Positions 34,508 through 48,157 of a DNA stretch of 64,000 nt are shown here, one piece after another. Below the pieces are notes generated by a model, which worked only from the letters and a program-made list of their open reading frames with translations, was not told where the DNA came from and did not search any database. The DNA is from Rhopalosiphum padi (lineage: Eukaryota > Arthropoda > Insecta > Hemiptera > Aphididae), in the NCBI RefSeq assembly GCF_020882245.1, contig NC_083598.1:38663858-38727857 (forward strand), given 5' to 3'. The stretch's first letter is position 1, and each line of letters begins with the position of its first letter. Position numbers and translations under genes: made by a program.

Positions 34508-34660
34508 TTTCATTAGAAAAACCTCTAGGAGACAGATACGTAGTATGATGACGACAATGGATACGATAATATTGTAATAATGTTAATTTTTAATGGGAAA
34601 AAATCTCCGGGAGATATATGTAATGACGACAATGGAAATGATATAATAATGTAATTGTTA
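34508..34660 (+). repeat. Diverged tandem duplication, unit about 75-80 bp
   Basis: Two successive segments share the order ATTAGAAAAACCTCTAGGAG / AATGGGAAAAAATCTCCGGG, then GATGACGACAATGGA / AATGACGACAATGGA, then ATAATATTGTAATAATGTTA / ATATAATAATGTAATTGTTA. Confidence 0.6.
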
Positions 34661-34747
34661 TCGGTCCATTGAAAATATTTCAATACTATAAATAGTTACG
34701 TAATTATTATTTTCATATTTCATGTCAAAGTTCGATGCAATTAAAAC

Positions 34748-34767
34748 ATATATATATATATATATAT
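34748..34767. repeat. (AT)n microsatellite
   Basis: Uninterrupted AT dinucleotides. Confidence 0.85.
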
Positions 34768-37700
34768 GAATAATTGAATAACAAAGTGATTGCCGATCTC
34801 GCGACTTTTACGTCATCGGATATACAGTCATATCATAATATTTTATGTGAATCATATTAAAAGTATAGTCAAATTAAATTTTAAAAAATTGGGGAAACTC
34901 GCTTAGTTGTATAGCAAATATCGATTATGCCTCATCATTGACTCTTTCTTTCATCACAAGCTTGCTTAATTTATGTATCTTACCTAAGTCGAGTTAAATT
35001 TATTATTATTATTATGCAGCCAATAGGTCACTGACCACTGTAAATAAATCCACTGTTACTCGTTTGAATTCGAGTTCAATAATAAATAATTTTACACGAA
35101 AAATTATTCGGAATTTAAAAAAAACTGGTGAAAACAGCATCTATAGCTGTATTACCAGATTCCGGCCGGGAAAATAATTAACAAATATAAAATACCGCAG
35201 AATTTTAACGTAAAAAAAACAAAATCGATTTGGTCGAAACTTATGTGTAAATATTTCCATTTGCCACGGGTTTTTGTTAGTTTTTCTTTTATTTATTATT
35301 TATATATTATTATAATTATTTTTATTATTATTATATTTATTAAGAAGAGACAAAAATTAATTCAACCTACTATTTTACTAAAAGTATAATAAACATAATA
35401 TATATGTAATATAATATCCTTAGGAATAGAGGATGACAGACCGCCCCCATTCAGAATCGTTTTTGTATTTAATGATTTATCATTGAATTCAAATTTAGCT
35501 CATCCGTGATTCATTATAGTAACCTACGCAATGACGAACTGCACTATTCGTAACCTGTAATGCAGCAGATTATCTATGGAGCAAAAGGATAAAATTGGGA
35601 GAAATCTACACGCTTGTAGTATACCCTAAACGTAGGAGTTCGACTATGTATAAGTGAATAGTGAGTAGTGACGAATAAAGTTACCTTTTAGTATTTTTAA
35701 TTCATAATTGTGTAGTATAAATCGTAAATAATTTTTGAACTTTTTTATGCGATATTTAAATATAATTAAACTGTCGTCAAGATAATACTGCGTGGTTTAT
35801 ATATGTGTTTGATAGTAAGAGTGATAGTTGTTATATGTTATACTCTCAGACTTTTTCGAATAGTTGGAATAGAATTTTTAGTTTAAACACCAATACTTGT
35901 ATTATCTATGACTACCCGCCGATAACGTCTCCGCACGTTTATGCATGCATATAAATATATGTATATGATGTATACATCGCTGTAATAACAGAAGGTTAAT
36001 GCATCCAATGCATTTGATTGTTCTACGAACAACGCACGTTGCGTAATCCGACGAACAATTTAACAAGTCCTCGCGATTAATTTAAAAAGCTTAATGACGA
36101 TAATATAATGACATGCTCGCTCACACATCATACAGAGTGATGACGTTACGCTACGCGGCGGTATCAAATTTAAACCGATTCGTTGTACATAATAAAAATT
36201 ATAATTATACATAATGACGATATTCTTTTCACCTATATAATATTATGTAGTTTGCACAAAAAAAAATAATTTAAAAAATAGTGATGATAACGCTTTTTAC
36301 CAACACATTTTAATGTATTTAAACTATGTACTATTATGTAGGTATATAATCAATGGTACTACATAGAAAGTATGTCACATTGTCAAAAATATTTTGATGC
36401 GACGATTTCACCCGAATCACTTGTCTAAATAATTATACAAAATATAATTGTAATTAAATTATTTAGAAAAACCTCTATACTTACTTGTGGTAGATATTAG
36501 ATATTTTGATTTTAGATTAAACTAAAACTAATTTACTAATTTAATGATTAGTTACGAATTATGATATTAGTAGATCTTTAGTATTATGTTGATATTTAAG
36601 CGTTTCAAAAATACAATAAAATACGAGTATAAGAGTATTTAGTAGGATATTTAAGAACACATTAACCTCTTAAAATGATTACTCTGCAGCGATTGATATA
36701 CGAAATAATTAAAATGTAATAAAGTTATAGGATTTATACAAATGTACGAATTTGGATTTGTTTATACTATATTTTTTTCTTGAATTAAACCTTGATACAA
36801 CTCTACACGTGAGATGCGAGATAAGTCGATAATAATTATAATTATATATGTATACTTAATATAATAAAGTGATTCGTTAACTGTTTTAATGCACCAAAGA
36901 AAGTGAAAAAAGATTAAACTAATAATTTTGCAAAATGAATAATAAAAAACTAATTTATTATCTACCTATATCATTAGTTTATACTTTAAGAAGATTATAA
37001 AAATCAACTAAGTTATTACTGAAAAAATATGATGTCAAGAAGCTTAAAAAAAAGCATTTACGTTATTTATGTTTTTTTTTTATATATATAATAAAAACAA
37101 TATATTGCAGTTAATTAATTTAAAATAGTGCAATCTAATATAGTTAAAAACAATACGCACGTTGCAAAATTACTGTAATTATTTTCCAAGTTAAAAACAT
37201 TAAACAAATTACTATAATATTAATTATTTTATTTTCATAATGAATCATTTTAAGTTATTATGTTAAACGTCAAATGTAATCTTATATAAACGTTGACATT
37301 AATTAACACTTTATATGTGTGTGTGTGTGTGTGTGCATACTAATTATGGATTTAATAACAAACAATTGGTACCTAACCCATTCATTTTATTTACTGATCA
37401 TTTTTGGACGTCATTCTCCCGGCGACGCCTCAATTAAAATATACAAATCAATGCCATACAGTATCCGTTATCAATCGTTTTATGCACCTGTATGGCTGTA
37501 TATTTTATGTATAATATCGTATCGATCTATTTGCAGACTGATTAAGATTGAAAAAGACATCTCGTTCACAAATAGGGCATACGCAAAACGCATATTATTA
37601 TTGTCTATTTTATTATGCATACGTTGTTATCAATGCATGAAGTATTGTTAATTATTAACACGAAGCAATCAATTAAATATGATTACTCCGACCTAGACGT

Positions 37701-39260
37701 GCGGTTGTGCATTGATATTAGGAATAATAAAATAATAATTTCAAGGGAATAATCGTCTTTAAAATAGACTTATAGTATTATATGTTAATAATTACTACAT
37801 GAGTTCCAAAAATATAAGTACTACTGTATATAGGGCCATATAGTAGGTAATATAATGTCTGTAAGTACACTCAACATCATAATCACAGGACCACTAAGTT
37901 AGGGTCATTACTAGCAGGAGCCGAGTAGGGTCATATTATTGCGCACAAAATTACATTTTTCATACCAGACGATAAATAACATCGTTAAAAACCTTATAGT
38001 ATTTGTATTGAAATTTTGCTTAGTTATGGGTACCTAATTATTCATGAAATGTTCATATGAAAATAACATTATGTACCTATAATTATAACAAAATAATACA
38101 TTAATATTAAGGTATAAAAATGTAAAATGAGTAGGTAATTATTATTTTTTTATTAAATGTATATAAATCACTAGTGTTTCAAAAAGGAAACGCAACTGTA
38201 ATAAGTGATAACTGCTGATATGTATTAAATTGTTGTAACCACTCAAAAAATACATGCACGATATACCACATTACCATCATTATTTAAAAAATGTATTAAG
38301 GTATGCAATACACAATATATTACATTACACCAATATGATATAAAATAGGTAGGTACAAAGAATAATATAGAAATTTAAGAATCATAAATTCCACCCATAT
38401 ATTTATAAACATGTTAATATATTTGTGATTCAACTTGATATTTAATCTCTATACGGGTGTATACCTATATGTATAAGCAGACTGTAGTATTTCACGTATT
38501 ATTTTATACTCTGTATAGTGTATACCCGTCTACACTTTTAGTTACAACACATATTATTAGTCATTACGGGTCAACATAAAACGTGTAATATAATACGTAA
38601 CATGTAAGTTGTAACTGTAGGTATACGTATACAGACACCAGACACAGTATAAATGAACGTTTGATATATTATATCTTATATAGTTATATATAATATCATA
38701 TATTGGTAGGTAGAGGCTACCCTCTAGCTACCTAAGGTACTTAGTAAACGGACGTCTACATAAGATTCAATCGCTAATATCGCTTATAAGCATTCGTCGC
38801 AGACGTTTCGTTTCAAGTTTACTTTATTTTTTTTTTTTATATACATATACACAGATTGATTCACAAAGAATGCTCGCCCTTATTTTTATATTATTTTTTT
38901 TTACTAAGTAAAATACAATCTGTACATAAATTTGTATATAATAAGTATTTAGGAGCTTGGTTATAGGTATCGTTGAGTATATAGCTTGAACAGAGAAACT
39001 ATCCATTGATAATACGCCATTGTTTTAAAAAATAGGTTTTAATAAATTAAAAAGTCTTAATGCCATTTGGAAGGGAGGGGTGCCAATCATTCGCAAGTGG
39101 ATTGCTGTGATTAAAGCAAAGGAGTGCGAAATCTTTTATAATGTGTTTTTGCCACATTAGCAACACAGGGTATGGAAAGGTCATGGCGAAGAGTGTGATT
39201 AGAAACGTAATATTATTATGAAGCTTTAGTGATTTGTCTTAGGATTTTGGATTGGGCGGT
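34768..39260. other. Gene-poor region
   Basis: No supported gene. It holds a (GT)n tract at 37316-37335. A moderately G+C-rich block at 35430-35660 (GACCGCCCCCATTCAGAATC near its start) looks like an old transposon. A CpG-bearing stretch at 35920-36180 may be regulatory. A 110-residue frame at 37319-37651 begins in the GT repeat and is probably chance. Confidence 0.45.
37316..37335. repeat. (GT)10 microsatellite
   Basis: Uninterrupted GT dinucleotides. Confidence 0.9.
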
Positions 39261-39636
39261 CGGTAATTGTGCCACATTTTATCTACCTGCTCGATATAAA
39301 ATATTAGCTTACCTTTTACTACCAGGAGATTGGGCCACAAATTAAATCTATATTTTAAAAGTGTATCCGGAGATTGGGCCATAAATGTAAAACACAAAAA
39401 TACATAAGTATTTAACGTTTATTAACTAATTTTTTTTCTAATAAATAAAAATATTATAATGATATAGATTTATAATTAATATAATTTTTTCACTTTAAAC
39501 TTCGTTTTCTGGCTTTTAATGTTCCTATGATCTACGCTTCTAATTTTAATATAAACTTCTGATTGAACTCCCAAAAAAAATTGTATTAAATATTATTTTA
39601 TAAAAATTTAAAATTTAATGTTGGCCCAATTACCGG
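39261..39636. mobile_element. Candidate MITE with CGGTAATTG termini
   Basis: CGGTAATTGTGCCACATTTT at the left pairs with CGGTAATTGGGCCAACATTA read from the right end on the other strand. Inside, GGAGATTGGGCC occurs twice, at 39325-39336 and 39369-39380, both resembling the terminus. No clear target duplication was seen. Confidence 0.5.
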
Positions 39637-39749
39637 TTACAATAATACAAATCGTTGAAAATAGTGGCTCTCTTTCGATTGATAGGTTTATATTCTGCTA
39701 TAATGTCAGTAGGTTTTGATGACCCTTAGATTTTCACATCTAATAGGTA

Positions 39750-40230
39750 ATTTATTCAAATTCTAATTTTTGGAATTTTTAAATAAATGTCTAAAAGACC
39801 CATATTTTTAAATAACTTGATAATATTCGTTCTACTTAAAGAGTTGAATTACAAACTTCTGTTTTTTAAATGAGAAAAAATTTTGAAAATTTTATGATAA
39901 AAATTACACATAATTTAAAATTCGAACGAGTAATTCCTTGGTTATTGTAATGTTTACCTACGCTAAGAATATTAATAAGTTTTTATAAATGATTTTACTA
40001 CAGATGTAATTTTGGATTTAATTTATTTTTTATGCATTGAACATTTTCATAAATTCTAAATATTAAAAATTCACTAATAATTTAAAATAATCATAATTTC
40101 CATATCTTCCAAAAACCATTATCATATAATGGACCTAGTTATTATCCTTAATATACGCACAATCGTACAAAGCTAAATAAATCAAAAACTACTCGTTCGT
40201 ATTTTGAATTTTATATGTCTTATACATCCC
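39750..40230 (+). repeat. Diverged copy of the 500-600 bp dispersed repeat
   Basis: Shared blocks in order: TTCAAATTCTAATTTTTGGA, ACAAACTTCTGTTTTTTAAA, and CTTCCAAAAACCATTATCAT with ATTATCCTTAA. The same order is found at 60890-61300 and, reversed, at 32740-33270. Confidence 0.5.
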
Positions 40231-41192
40231 GGCTGTACACTATATTATGGTTTTCTATGTGTAATTATTGAATTGTAACTTATATATTATATTTATACAA
40301 AGAACAGAAATAATAAATAATTAATTTCCTAGTTTCGACGTGAAAAAATTTTTCTTGAGAGTTTGAAACTCTATGTAGTATTAAGTATACTGAGTAGTTG
40401 TTCACACATTTCATTGTTAACAGAACATTATATATCTATATATTGTTATATATTTTTTTAAATTATTATTATTTAAGCAAAGCATATTTACAATCTGTAA
40501 TATTGTTATAAACAATAAGTAAATTTGGTAGCTTAAATGAATAATAACATGAAATAATGTAAGGTCAACGTGGAAACCCTCAAATATTATTATCTTGTAA
40601 TTTCAAAACTTGAGTATATATAAATATATAATAAACATTTGGACGATCTATTTGTGTTAAAAAATATTGATTCATTTTAAATGGTACTTATTAATAATCG
40701 TACACTTATATTATACATTGTTTTATGTTGGGTAAATAAGTAACGAATATAAATGTTAGTTTTTAAAGTAAATCAATAATGTTATTCCACTAATAATATT
40801 AATTAATACATAATACGAAACTACGTTTGTTATTATGATTATAAAGTAAATTTTCTTTTTAACAAATATCATAGCCAATTAATCATATAATAAATAACTT
40901 ATAGTTATAAACTTATAAATTATAACAAAAATGTATGATTGCATTATTAACTTAAATAATACGACATAAACATTCCATTTATGTAGGCTTACGGAAACTA
41001 ATAGTTGCTAAATACATAGTTATTATTTGAAATTAATCGTGTGCATATAATAGAAAAAAATCCGAACAGAATATAATGGAAATACTACCTCCTATATAGG
41101 TACTCGTATATATTAGTAAATAAGTAATTAAGTAAACTATATCGTATATTCGTGTAATATTTTAATATTTTAACTCAACTCAAGTTATGCAT

Positions 41193-41211
41193 TATATATA
41201 TATATATATAT
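41193..41211. repeat. (TA)n microsatellite
   Basis: TA dinucleotides. Confidence 0.85.
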
Positions 41212-44200
41212 CTGCGAGTGCAATTGGTTTTTTTCATGACTTCGTAATATTTAAACATAGGTATAACACATATTATTATTATATATTATTATAGAAGGTA
41301 AGTCCAGTATATGAGTTCTTAGAATGTATGATGCTGTGAACATTAATATTAGTCACCCTAAAGTAACACATTTTTTTTAATAAATCATACTACTCTTGAT
41401 TGACGCGAGAAAGTATTGTACGAAAACCGCGAATCATATTAATACGTGCACCTATACGCAATAACGAATGGCGAGTCGACACGTCGAGTCGTTAAAATCA
41501 CCGTTGTTACGCAGTTTGAAATTACCTATTGTCTTTTAATTTCTTTTCTTATTTATACAAATCCCTGGGGGGCTGGGGGACATTTTTTAACTAACTATTG
41601 CGGGACAAACGCGAGTGGGGCGTTGCCAATTCGGACTAATACTGTTTGAACCGTCTCCGAGGCAGGATGCATATATTATACTGATTGACGTAAAAGAAAT
41701 ACCAGAGTCATCTAAGAAATAATTCACGATTTTTCCGAGAAACGCAGATTACCAACTCGCGTGCATGAACGCCTAAATACAGTGTATAATAATATTTTCA
41801 CGATTAATGCGAAAACTCCTCTACAAGCTATATTTACAAAGAAGTGTAGCCGCTACGTAAGCGTAATGTCAGTCAACCATATGTTTATATATTAAAAATC
41901 TTCGATACCTAAAATTCTAAAATGATTTAAGAATTTTAAGAATAAACTTGAAAATTCTTTAATTATTTACAAGATCTGGGAATAATTTATAAAATTTTTT
42001 TAAAAAAAGTCCAAAGCCCTAAAATCTTGCAGATGTCAATAAACGGTCACGCATGGATTTTTATTATCTTCTCTCTGTCGATGAAAATGTCTTTCCAATC
42101 CGTTCTAGAAAGACTAATTCTTCGGAGTTATCTCTCTCTTATAGTATTCCAACTTGCTACCTTTCAAGACCTATTATATAGTGGTTATATTGACATCGAT
42201 TTCCCCTTGAATATTTATTTAAATTTTCACTCACGTATAAATTCTATAATTATAACTTTCCGTATTCATCACAAATATCTAATAAACCTAAAGCTATCAA
42301 AAGAAATACATATAGGATCTAAAATGATAAATATGCCAATGTTATATGTAGATTAAAAAATCCTTACGCGAATATATGGTCTGAAAGGAATCAACGAGGC
42401 TTTACCTTATTCTAAATTACATCAATGCTATATTTATTTTTATGTTTTATTTCATTTACATATTTTTTTAAAGCTGAGTTTGCATTAAATTGTAATTATG
42501 CACATAATAACGAGCGCTTCTTCGGAATAAAATATCACGTACACTACTAGTATCAACATAATATTATATTCTTAATTTATATTTTCTTCGCATTGCAGCA
42601 TTGCACAAAACGCCTAAAAACTAGTTGCTAATCTGACGTAATTATAGTGCAAGAATAATATTGCATACATTTAAATGTAACGCGTGCGTCAAGAAAATTG
42701 AGTTCTGATAGTGTTGGGTTACACGAGTGTATAATATATCGTTAAATATATTTTTTTTTAAATTTCAAACGCACTATTTTTCGGATCATCAATCCCCCCT
42801 CCATTTAATTAAATTTCATATATAATGTGCGCAATTTTTTAAAAATAACTGATAAAACCGTTACGAATCGTTTTAATGACGTGGCCATTAAATAACTACC
42901 AACCCGGCAACCCACCTACCAATAATGGTTTGCGATTATCATCGCGATTTACAAAAATTTTACACGCGTAGGAAACTATACTGCACTGCGTAGTATATGC
43001 ATATGATGCCCACAGACAATATTATTAAAAAGCTGTTATATGTATAGTTACAAGTTACAACGTTTTTATTGGCCACGTATAATTAAAAACCCTGAATATT
43101 TAAACTGCAAGGACTAGCACGCATATATATATATATGTGTATAATGTATATGTATATTATTGTTATTATATACATATACAAAAATATATTGTATATTTAC
43201 CGATGCAATAAACCTTATGAAATATCTTTAAACTGGTTTAACATAATATATTATAGTTCTATTATTTATATACATAGATATTCGCAATACATAGTAGGTA
43301 GGTAGATACTGTATTCAACGCAGTATAACAACGTCGTGATTGACGTCATTGAAGTCGCTAGAATACACGAATTATACGATTATTATAAGGCTATAATATT
43401 ATATATCATTAATATGATAACAATAAATTAAATACGCACGATTAGCTAACTATACATATTTTTTTAACACCTCTATGTTATACCTACAATACTGGTGTGC
43501 GTTTTAATTTTATTTCAATATTGTCGGGACCTGGAAAAAATAATAATTAATGTAATTAATGTTTGGTCTGAATACATTCCAATGGATTTCGCTACAACTT
43601 AACTAAAAAACTTTACCTGACTAAATCATAATATCGTACCTATGTCGATTAATGCATTAATTTTTCAAATGATTTTGCACCATAGTTAAATGTGCGCGAT
43701 TTATATAAGCAGAAAGTAATAAACAAAAACAATTTATTACATAATAATAGTTTAGCGAGTTAGTAGAAATTAAATCGTATATTATAATTTATAATATATA
43801 CAATTTAATGATTCAATTTTAAAAGTAACCAATAAATATTCATTTACTAGAAAGTTAATTATATGTTCACTGTTCAGTTATATATTTTTACAAAATTTGA
43901 AGTAATATACAAAACAGCATTTTTTACTAATAATTATCCTTATAATTTAGTAAGTTTTTACTTCTTCGAGTTCCATCATACGTCATGTTTAACTTAGTAT
44001 TCCTAAGCGGGATATTTTTCTAAGAATTACAATGTAGGAATTTATGGGTATAAAAATTTGGTTTCTAACCATTAGTCACAAGATTTTAAAATTTAAAATC
44101 TTTAAATAAAGGCAGCGGAATATTGAACCGAAATTTTGTGAATTGTTGGAATACCCTGTTTTTGAACCTCTATAGTATAGAGTCTATACTAAACTCATAA

Positions 44201-44900
44201 ACACCATAACTTCTTGTTGCCAAATAATTACTTGCATGAAATTTGATTTAAAATTCTAAGCGAAACAACAAAACGGAGCAGTAATATGAATGTATGTTGA
44301 ATTTACTATGAAGTATGTTTTTTGAGGAGTTTTTTTTTATGAATTATGATCAAAATCATAATTTTTTTAATTATAATTTATAATTTAATTTAAAACAATT
44401 TGAAAATTTAAAATTATTCTGCTTTGAAATATGAAATAAAAAATTACTACATTAGTTTTAAAAAAAATCACGGATAACTATATATATTTTTATAAATAAT
44501 TTAAAATTAAAATACTTCCAAAACCTATAAAAATTAGTGTTCGACTTCAAAAATCACCTTGTGATTGGTATAAATGTATAACTACTATAACTACAAACTA
44601 CCGTCTGTTTTATTGGTTTTAAAATATCTGGCCTATAACGCTGTATTATTTTTTTTTAATTTTATTTATCTAAACGCGACTTCCGGGTCACAACAAGTGA
44701 AACGAGGTAAACCGGACGCTACAAACGACATATATTTTTTTAAATAAATATTTCAATTAAATTCACCACATTGTGGTAGCCGATAAGAAAAGAATATCAT
44801 TCACTATCGCTTGGCTGTATATTCGGTATCGGGTCTTAGTATACATATTTACTGTGCATTTTGAACACCGTTACGACTTACTAGTGTACAATATATTATA

Positions 44901-44919
44901 ATATATATATATATATATA
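44901..44919. repeat. (AT)n microsatellite
   Basis: AT dinucleotides. Confidence 0.85.
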
Positions 44920-45272
44920 GGTGACAACAATCGCATCAATAAATTTGATAGGCTACGTTTTTCGTCTTGGGAGGGACATATTATACAACAGACACGTTCG
45001 CGAGTATATTTATATTGTATTTATAATAATATCGACCACCGGGTAGACTGTAAAGTATATACTTTTTCATCGTTTTCGTCGCGAGACACTCAAAAATCAA
45101 CTCACGCACATGGCACGTAATATATCATTTATATAAAATAACACGCGACATTGGGACGGCACATCGCACATATCCATTTATATAAATGTATATAAATACT
45201 TATACTTATATATTATGCACGAGGATATAACCAATAGACATACCATATGTCCGCAGACGAAATATAAAATAT

Positions 45273-45298
45273 TTATATATATATATATATATATATAT
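45273..45298. repeat. (TA)n microsatellite
   Basis: TA dinucleotides. Confidence 0.85.
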
Positions 45299-46125
45299 TA
45301 TGAGCAATGCGCGCCAATTAATTGTTCACCACTGTTCAGTGTTTACAACATCAGCAAAGCGATATTAAAAAAAAATCCCGATAATAATCCATTAATCCGT
45401 TTTGCGACAGTTATAAACTATAGAATTTTAAAGTTTAGGAATTATTAAGTAAAGATTTAATAATGTTATATTTTTTAGTAATTATAATGTGTATATATAG
45501 AGTATAGTGACTATAAGTACTACACTATATAGTTAAATAATAATTATACAATGATAATATATATGAATAATAAAGATTTTGTGGGCTAAGTTCATTTGAA
45601 AACTTGGAAAAATTATGTGAGTATAATAAAATATTATATTAAATATTACAAACATTATACGTATTATATTTTATATAAAACCATTGTTAAATGGTTTAAT
45701 TGTTCTATTTTCTTCGCAAGATACATACAATTTAATTGCTCAAAAACTACTTTTTTTTTTAATTTCGATTTAATCATAGGTTCCCATAATGTGCCAAATA
45801 ATAATCCAATACTGGGAGATTCAATATAGATGCATTTTTAAAAGATAAAAGGGTGGGTGAGCATACTTTCCACTTGTTGGTGTCTGGTGAATCACGCTGT
45901 ACATATTGCACATATTATAATGAATACATAAGTCCGTGTAGGAGTAGCTCCTCCTCTGATTATGAAAATGGTCTCACGACACCTACGCGCATTAACCGAT
46001 AGTAAAACACGAAATGTCCATCGTGTATCGTCTGTGGGAATGCAATGGGTGTTATCTACTTCATCGTTGTCGGTCTGAACATGTAACTACAGTAACAACG
46101 TATGCTCGTAATAATATAACACATG

Positions 46126-46267
46126 CAGGGCCGGATTAAGGTTTTTGCCGTCCATAGGCTGAAATAAATTTACCACCTAAGAAAAAAAAGAAGCTATTTC
46201 GTTACGACCGTTAAAATTATCCGCACTAGACTTTAGCATAAACAGCTTAAGCGGTAATACGGCCCTG
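46126..46267. mobile_element. hAT-type MITE (CAGGGCCGGATTAAG family)
   Basis: The left end is CAGGGCCGGATTAAGGTTTT; the right end, reversed, is CAGGGCCGTATTACCGC. Length 142 bp, no ORF. Flanks AACACATG (46118-46125) and AACACACG (46268-46275) agree at 7 of 8, a typical hAT duplication. A decayed relative is at 48024. Confidence 0.8.
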
Positions 46268-47943
46268 AACACACGTGCCAGTACGCGAAATTATAATATT
46301 CATAAATCATAATACATATAATATAATGATGAATTTGGAAAAATTAGAAGAAAATATGTTCGATTACTCCAATACAGGAGTACAATATATTCTGCAGTCG
46401 TAATGGTAGATTGATAGATAATGATTAATGACATGCCGCTAAGTCACTGCGTATTTGCGAGACTATTATTGTAGTATTTTACATTGTTATTGGGTATAGA
46501 AAAGATTCACAAAATAATTTTCTATTCATCATATTATAATCTCTAAAATCAGGACCGTGAAATCGAAATTATAACCAAAATAAGCGGTTAGTTCTGTTCG
46601 ACAATCGACGATTTTGTGTGTCAAAATTACGAGCAAAAGAAGAATGAGGATTTTTTTTTTCTGAACTATTTGCGGAATGAGAAAGCTAAAGTATCAATAT
46701 AATATGCATACCAATCTATTAATGTTTAGATGATTTCTTGTACAAAGAACATATTATTATAAATAAATTAGAGCCCCACGATCTCCTGAGAAAAATGTAA
46801 AATCGATTAGGTTAATGTACAATAATTAAGAAAATATATATGTAATACATGCATAAAATAAGAAATTAAATAAACTTAACCGATATAAAAAAATCCTACG
46901 GACGGTATCATCGTTAAATGTATACAAAGAAAAGCCAAGAACTTTTTTCAAAATATCAAACACTTTAAAATTAAATTAAACACATATTTTTTTAAATCCA
47001 GATTTATCTACTCTGAAAATTATACTTATGGGTGCCTTTGGCTGATATAGTTATACAACTCATATTTTAAAACATGTTGAAAATTATTTAATACTATCAC
47101 AACACATTATATTATTAATTATTATAATATCTACAAATATATTATATATGCGTTCATTTTTTTTAATATAGTCAAATAGTTTTCAACCTTAACTAATTGT
47201 TTGGTTCTATCAATGTTTATATAAACGATAAAAAATAAATAGGTATTATATAGTTGTTAACCAACAATTATTTAAAACCTGTTTTTAATTATTTTTACCT
47301 AAACTATACATACTATGTATTCTATTATACTCGTTTTTATGATATTAAATAATAAAAGTAATAATTTCAAACTAATCGAAAATTTAAATATACATTTAAA
47401 TCTCTTTTTAAAATTTTGATAAACATTAAAAAAAAAAAAAATGAGATAGTCACATTACAATACATTTTAATACTAATAACTTATTCCGGCAATATTTTTT
47501 TTATGTATATTATTATTATTTTATTACACTGTTTTTGCTTAGTATACCGGTATATTGTACCTATAATTATCATATACATACATTATAGCATAATATATTA
47601 TTTGTATCGCTTGGTCAATATAATTACATTTGATTTAGATAAAAATCAATTCAGACCGTACTATGTTATTAATTCAAGTGATGAAAAACACCTAATCTAA
47701 CCTGTATATTATATACTCAAATTCGCTTTGCATACTTAATTTGACGCGGAAAACACGGCGACATGTAAAACTTTCCTCGATGTATTACACTATATTATAA
47801 TAGGTCACCGGAGAACAACCATTCGATAATATACGGTAGTTTTTATGTAAAATACCTTTAGAAAAGATCAGCGTAAACTGTTCAATACAGGAACCAATGG
47901 TGACTATATATAATAATATAGAATTGAGTTATTTTTTATAAAC

Positions 47944-47965
47944 ATATATATATATATATATATAT
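47944..47965. repeat. (AT)n microsatellite
   Basis: AT dinucleotides. Confidence 0.85.
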
Positions 47966-48023
47966 TTAAATAGCTATATGAGTAATTGTCAGAGGCTGTG
48001 GTTGTATTATTGCGCGCTTACTC

Positions 48024-48157
48024 CAAGGGCCGGATAAAGATTTTTGCTGTTATATATTATGTAGCTACGTCACTGTAATAACTTTTCTTCCTACCATTTG
48101 TTTTAACACTATAGTGACAAAGAACAGTCGATAGCTTAAACAGTAAGTCCGATCGGT
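48024..48157. mobile_element. Decayed second copy of the 46126-46267 hAT MITE
   Basis: It begins CAAGGGCCGGATAAAGATTT then TTGCTGT, matching the other copy's left end. It ends near TAAACAGTAAGTCCGATCG, related to TAAACAGCTTAAGCGGTAAT there. The right boundary is approximate and no target duplication is visible. Confidence 0.6.

Larger units (their letters stand above)
40231..45837. other. Gene-poor AT-rich region
   Basis: No supported gene. There are microsatellites at 41193-41211, 44901-44919 and 45273-45298. A G+C-rich block at about 41440-41660 holds a 67-codon frame ending in TGA with protein-like text (GGHFLTNYCGTNASGALPIR), but there is no supported start or splice site. A 109-codon frame at 42027-42356 has composition expected of AT-rich background. 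Confidence 0.45.

Noticed and set aside
37319..37651. 110-codon plus-strand frame
   Set aside because: It begins inside a GT microsatellite; the rest is rich in I, L, Y and K as expected of AT-rich DNA, and no motif was recognised.
42027..42356. 109-codon plus-strand frame
   Set aside because: The amino-acid mix (I, L, S, Y, N) is that of random AT-rich translation, with no splice or domain support.
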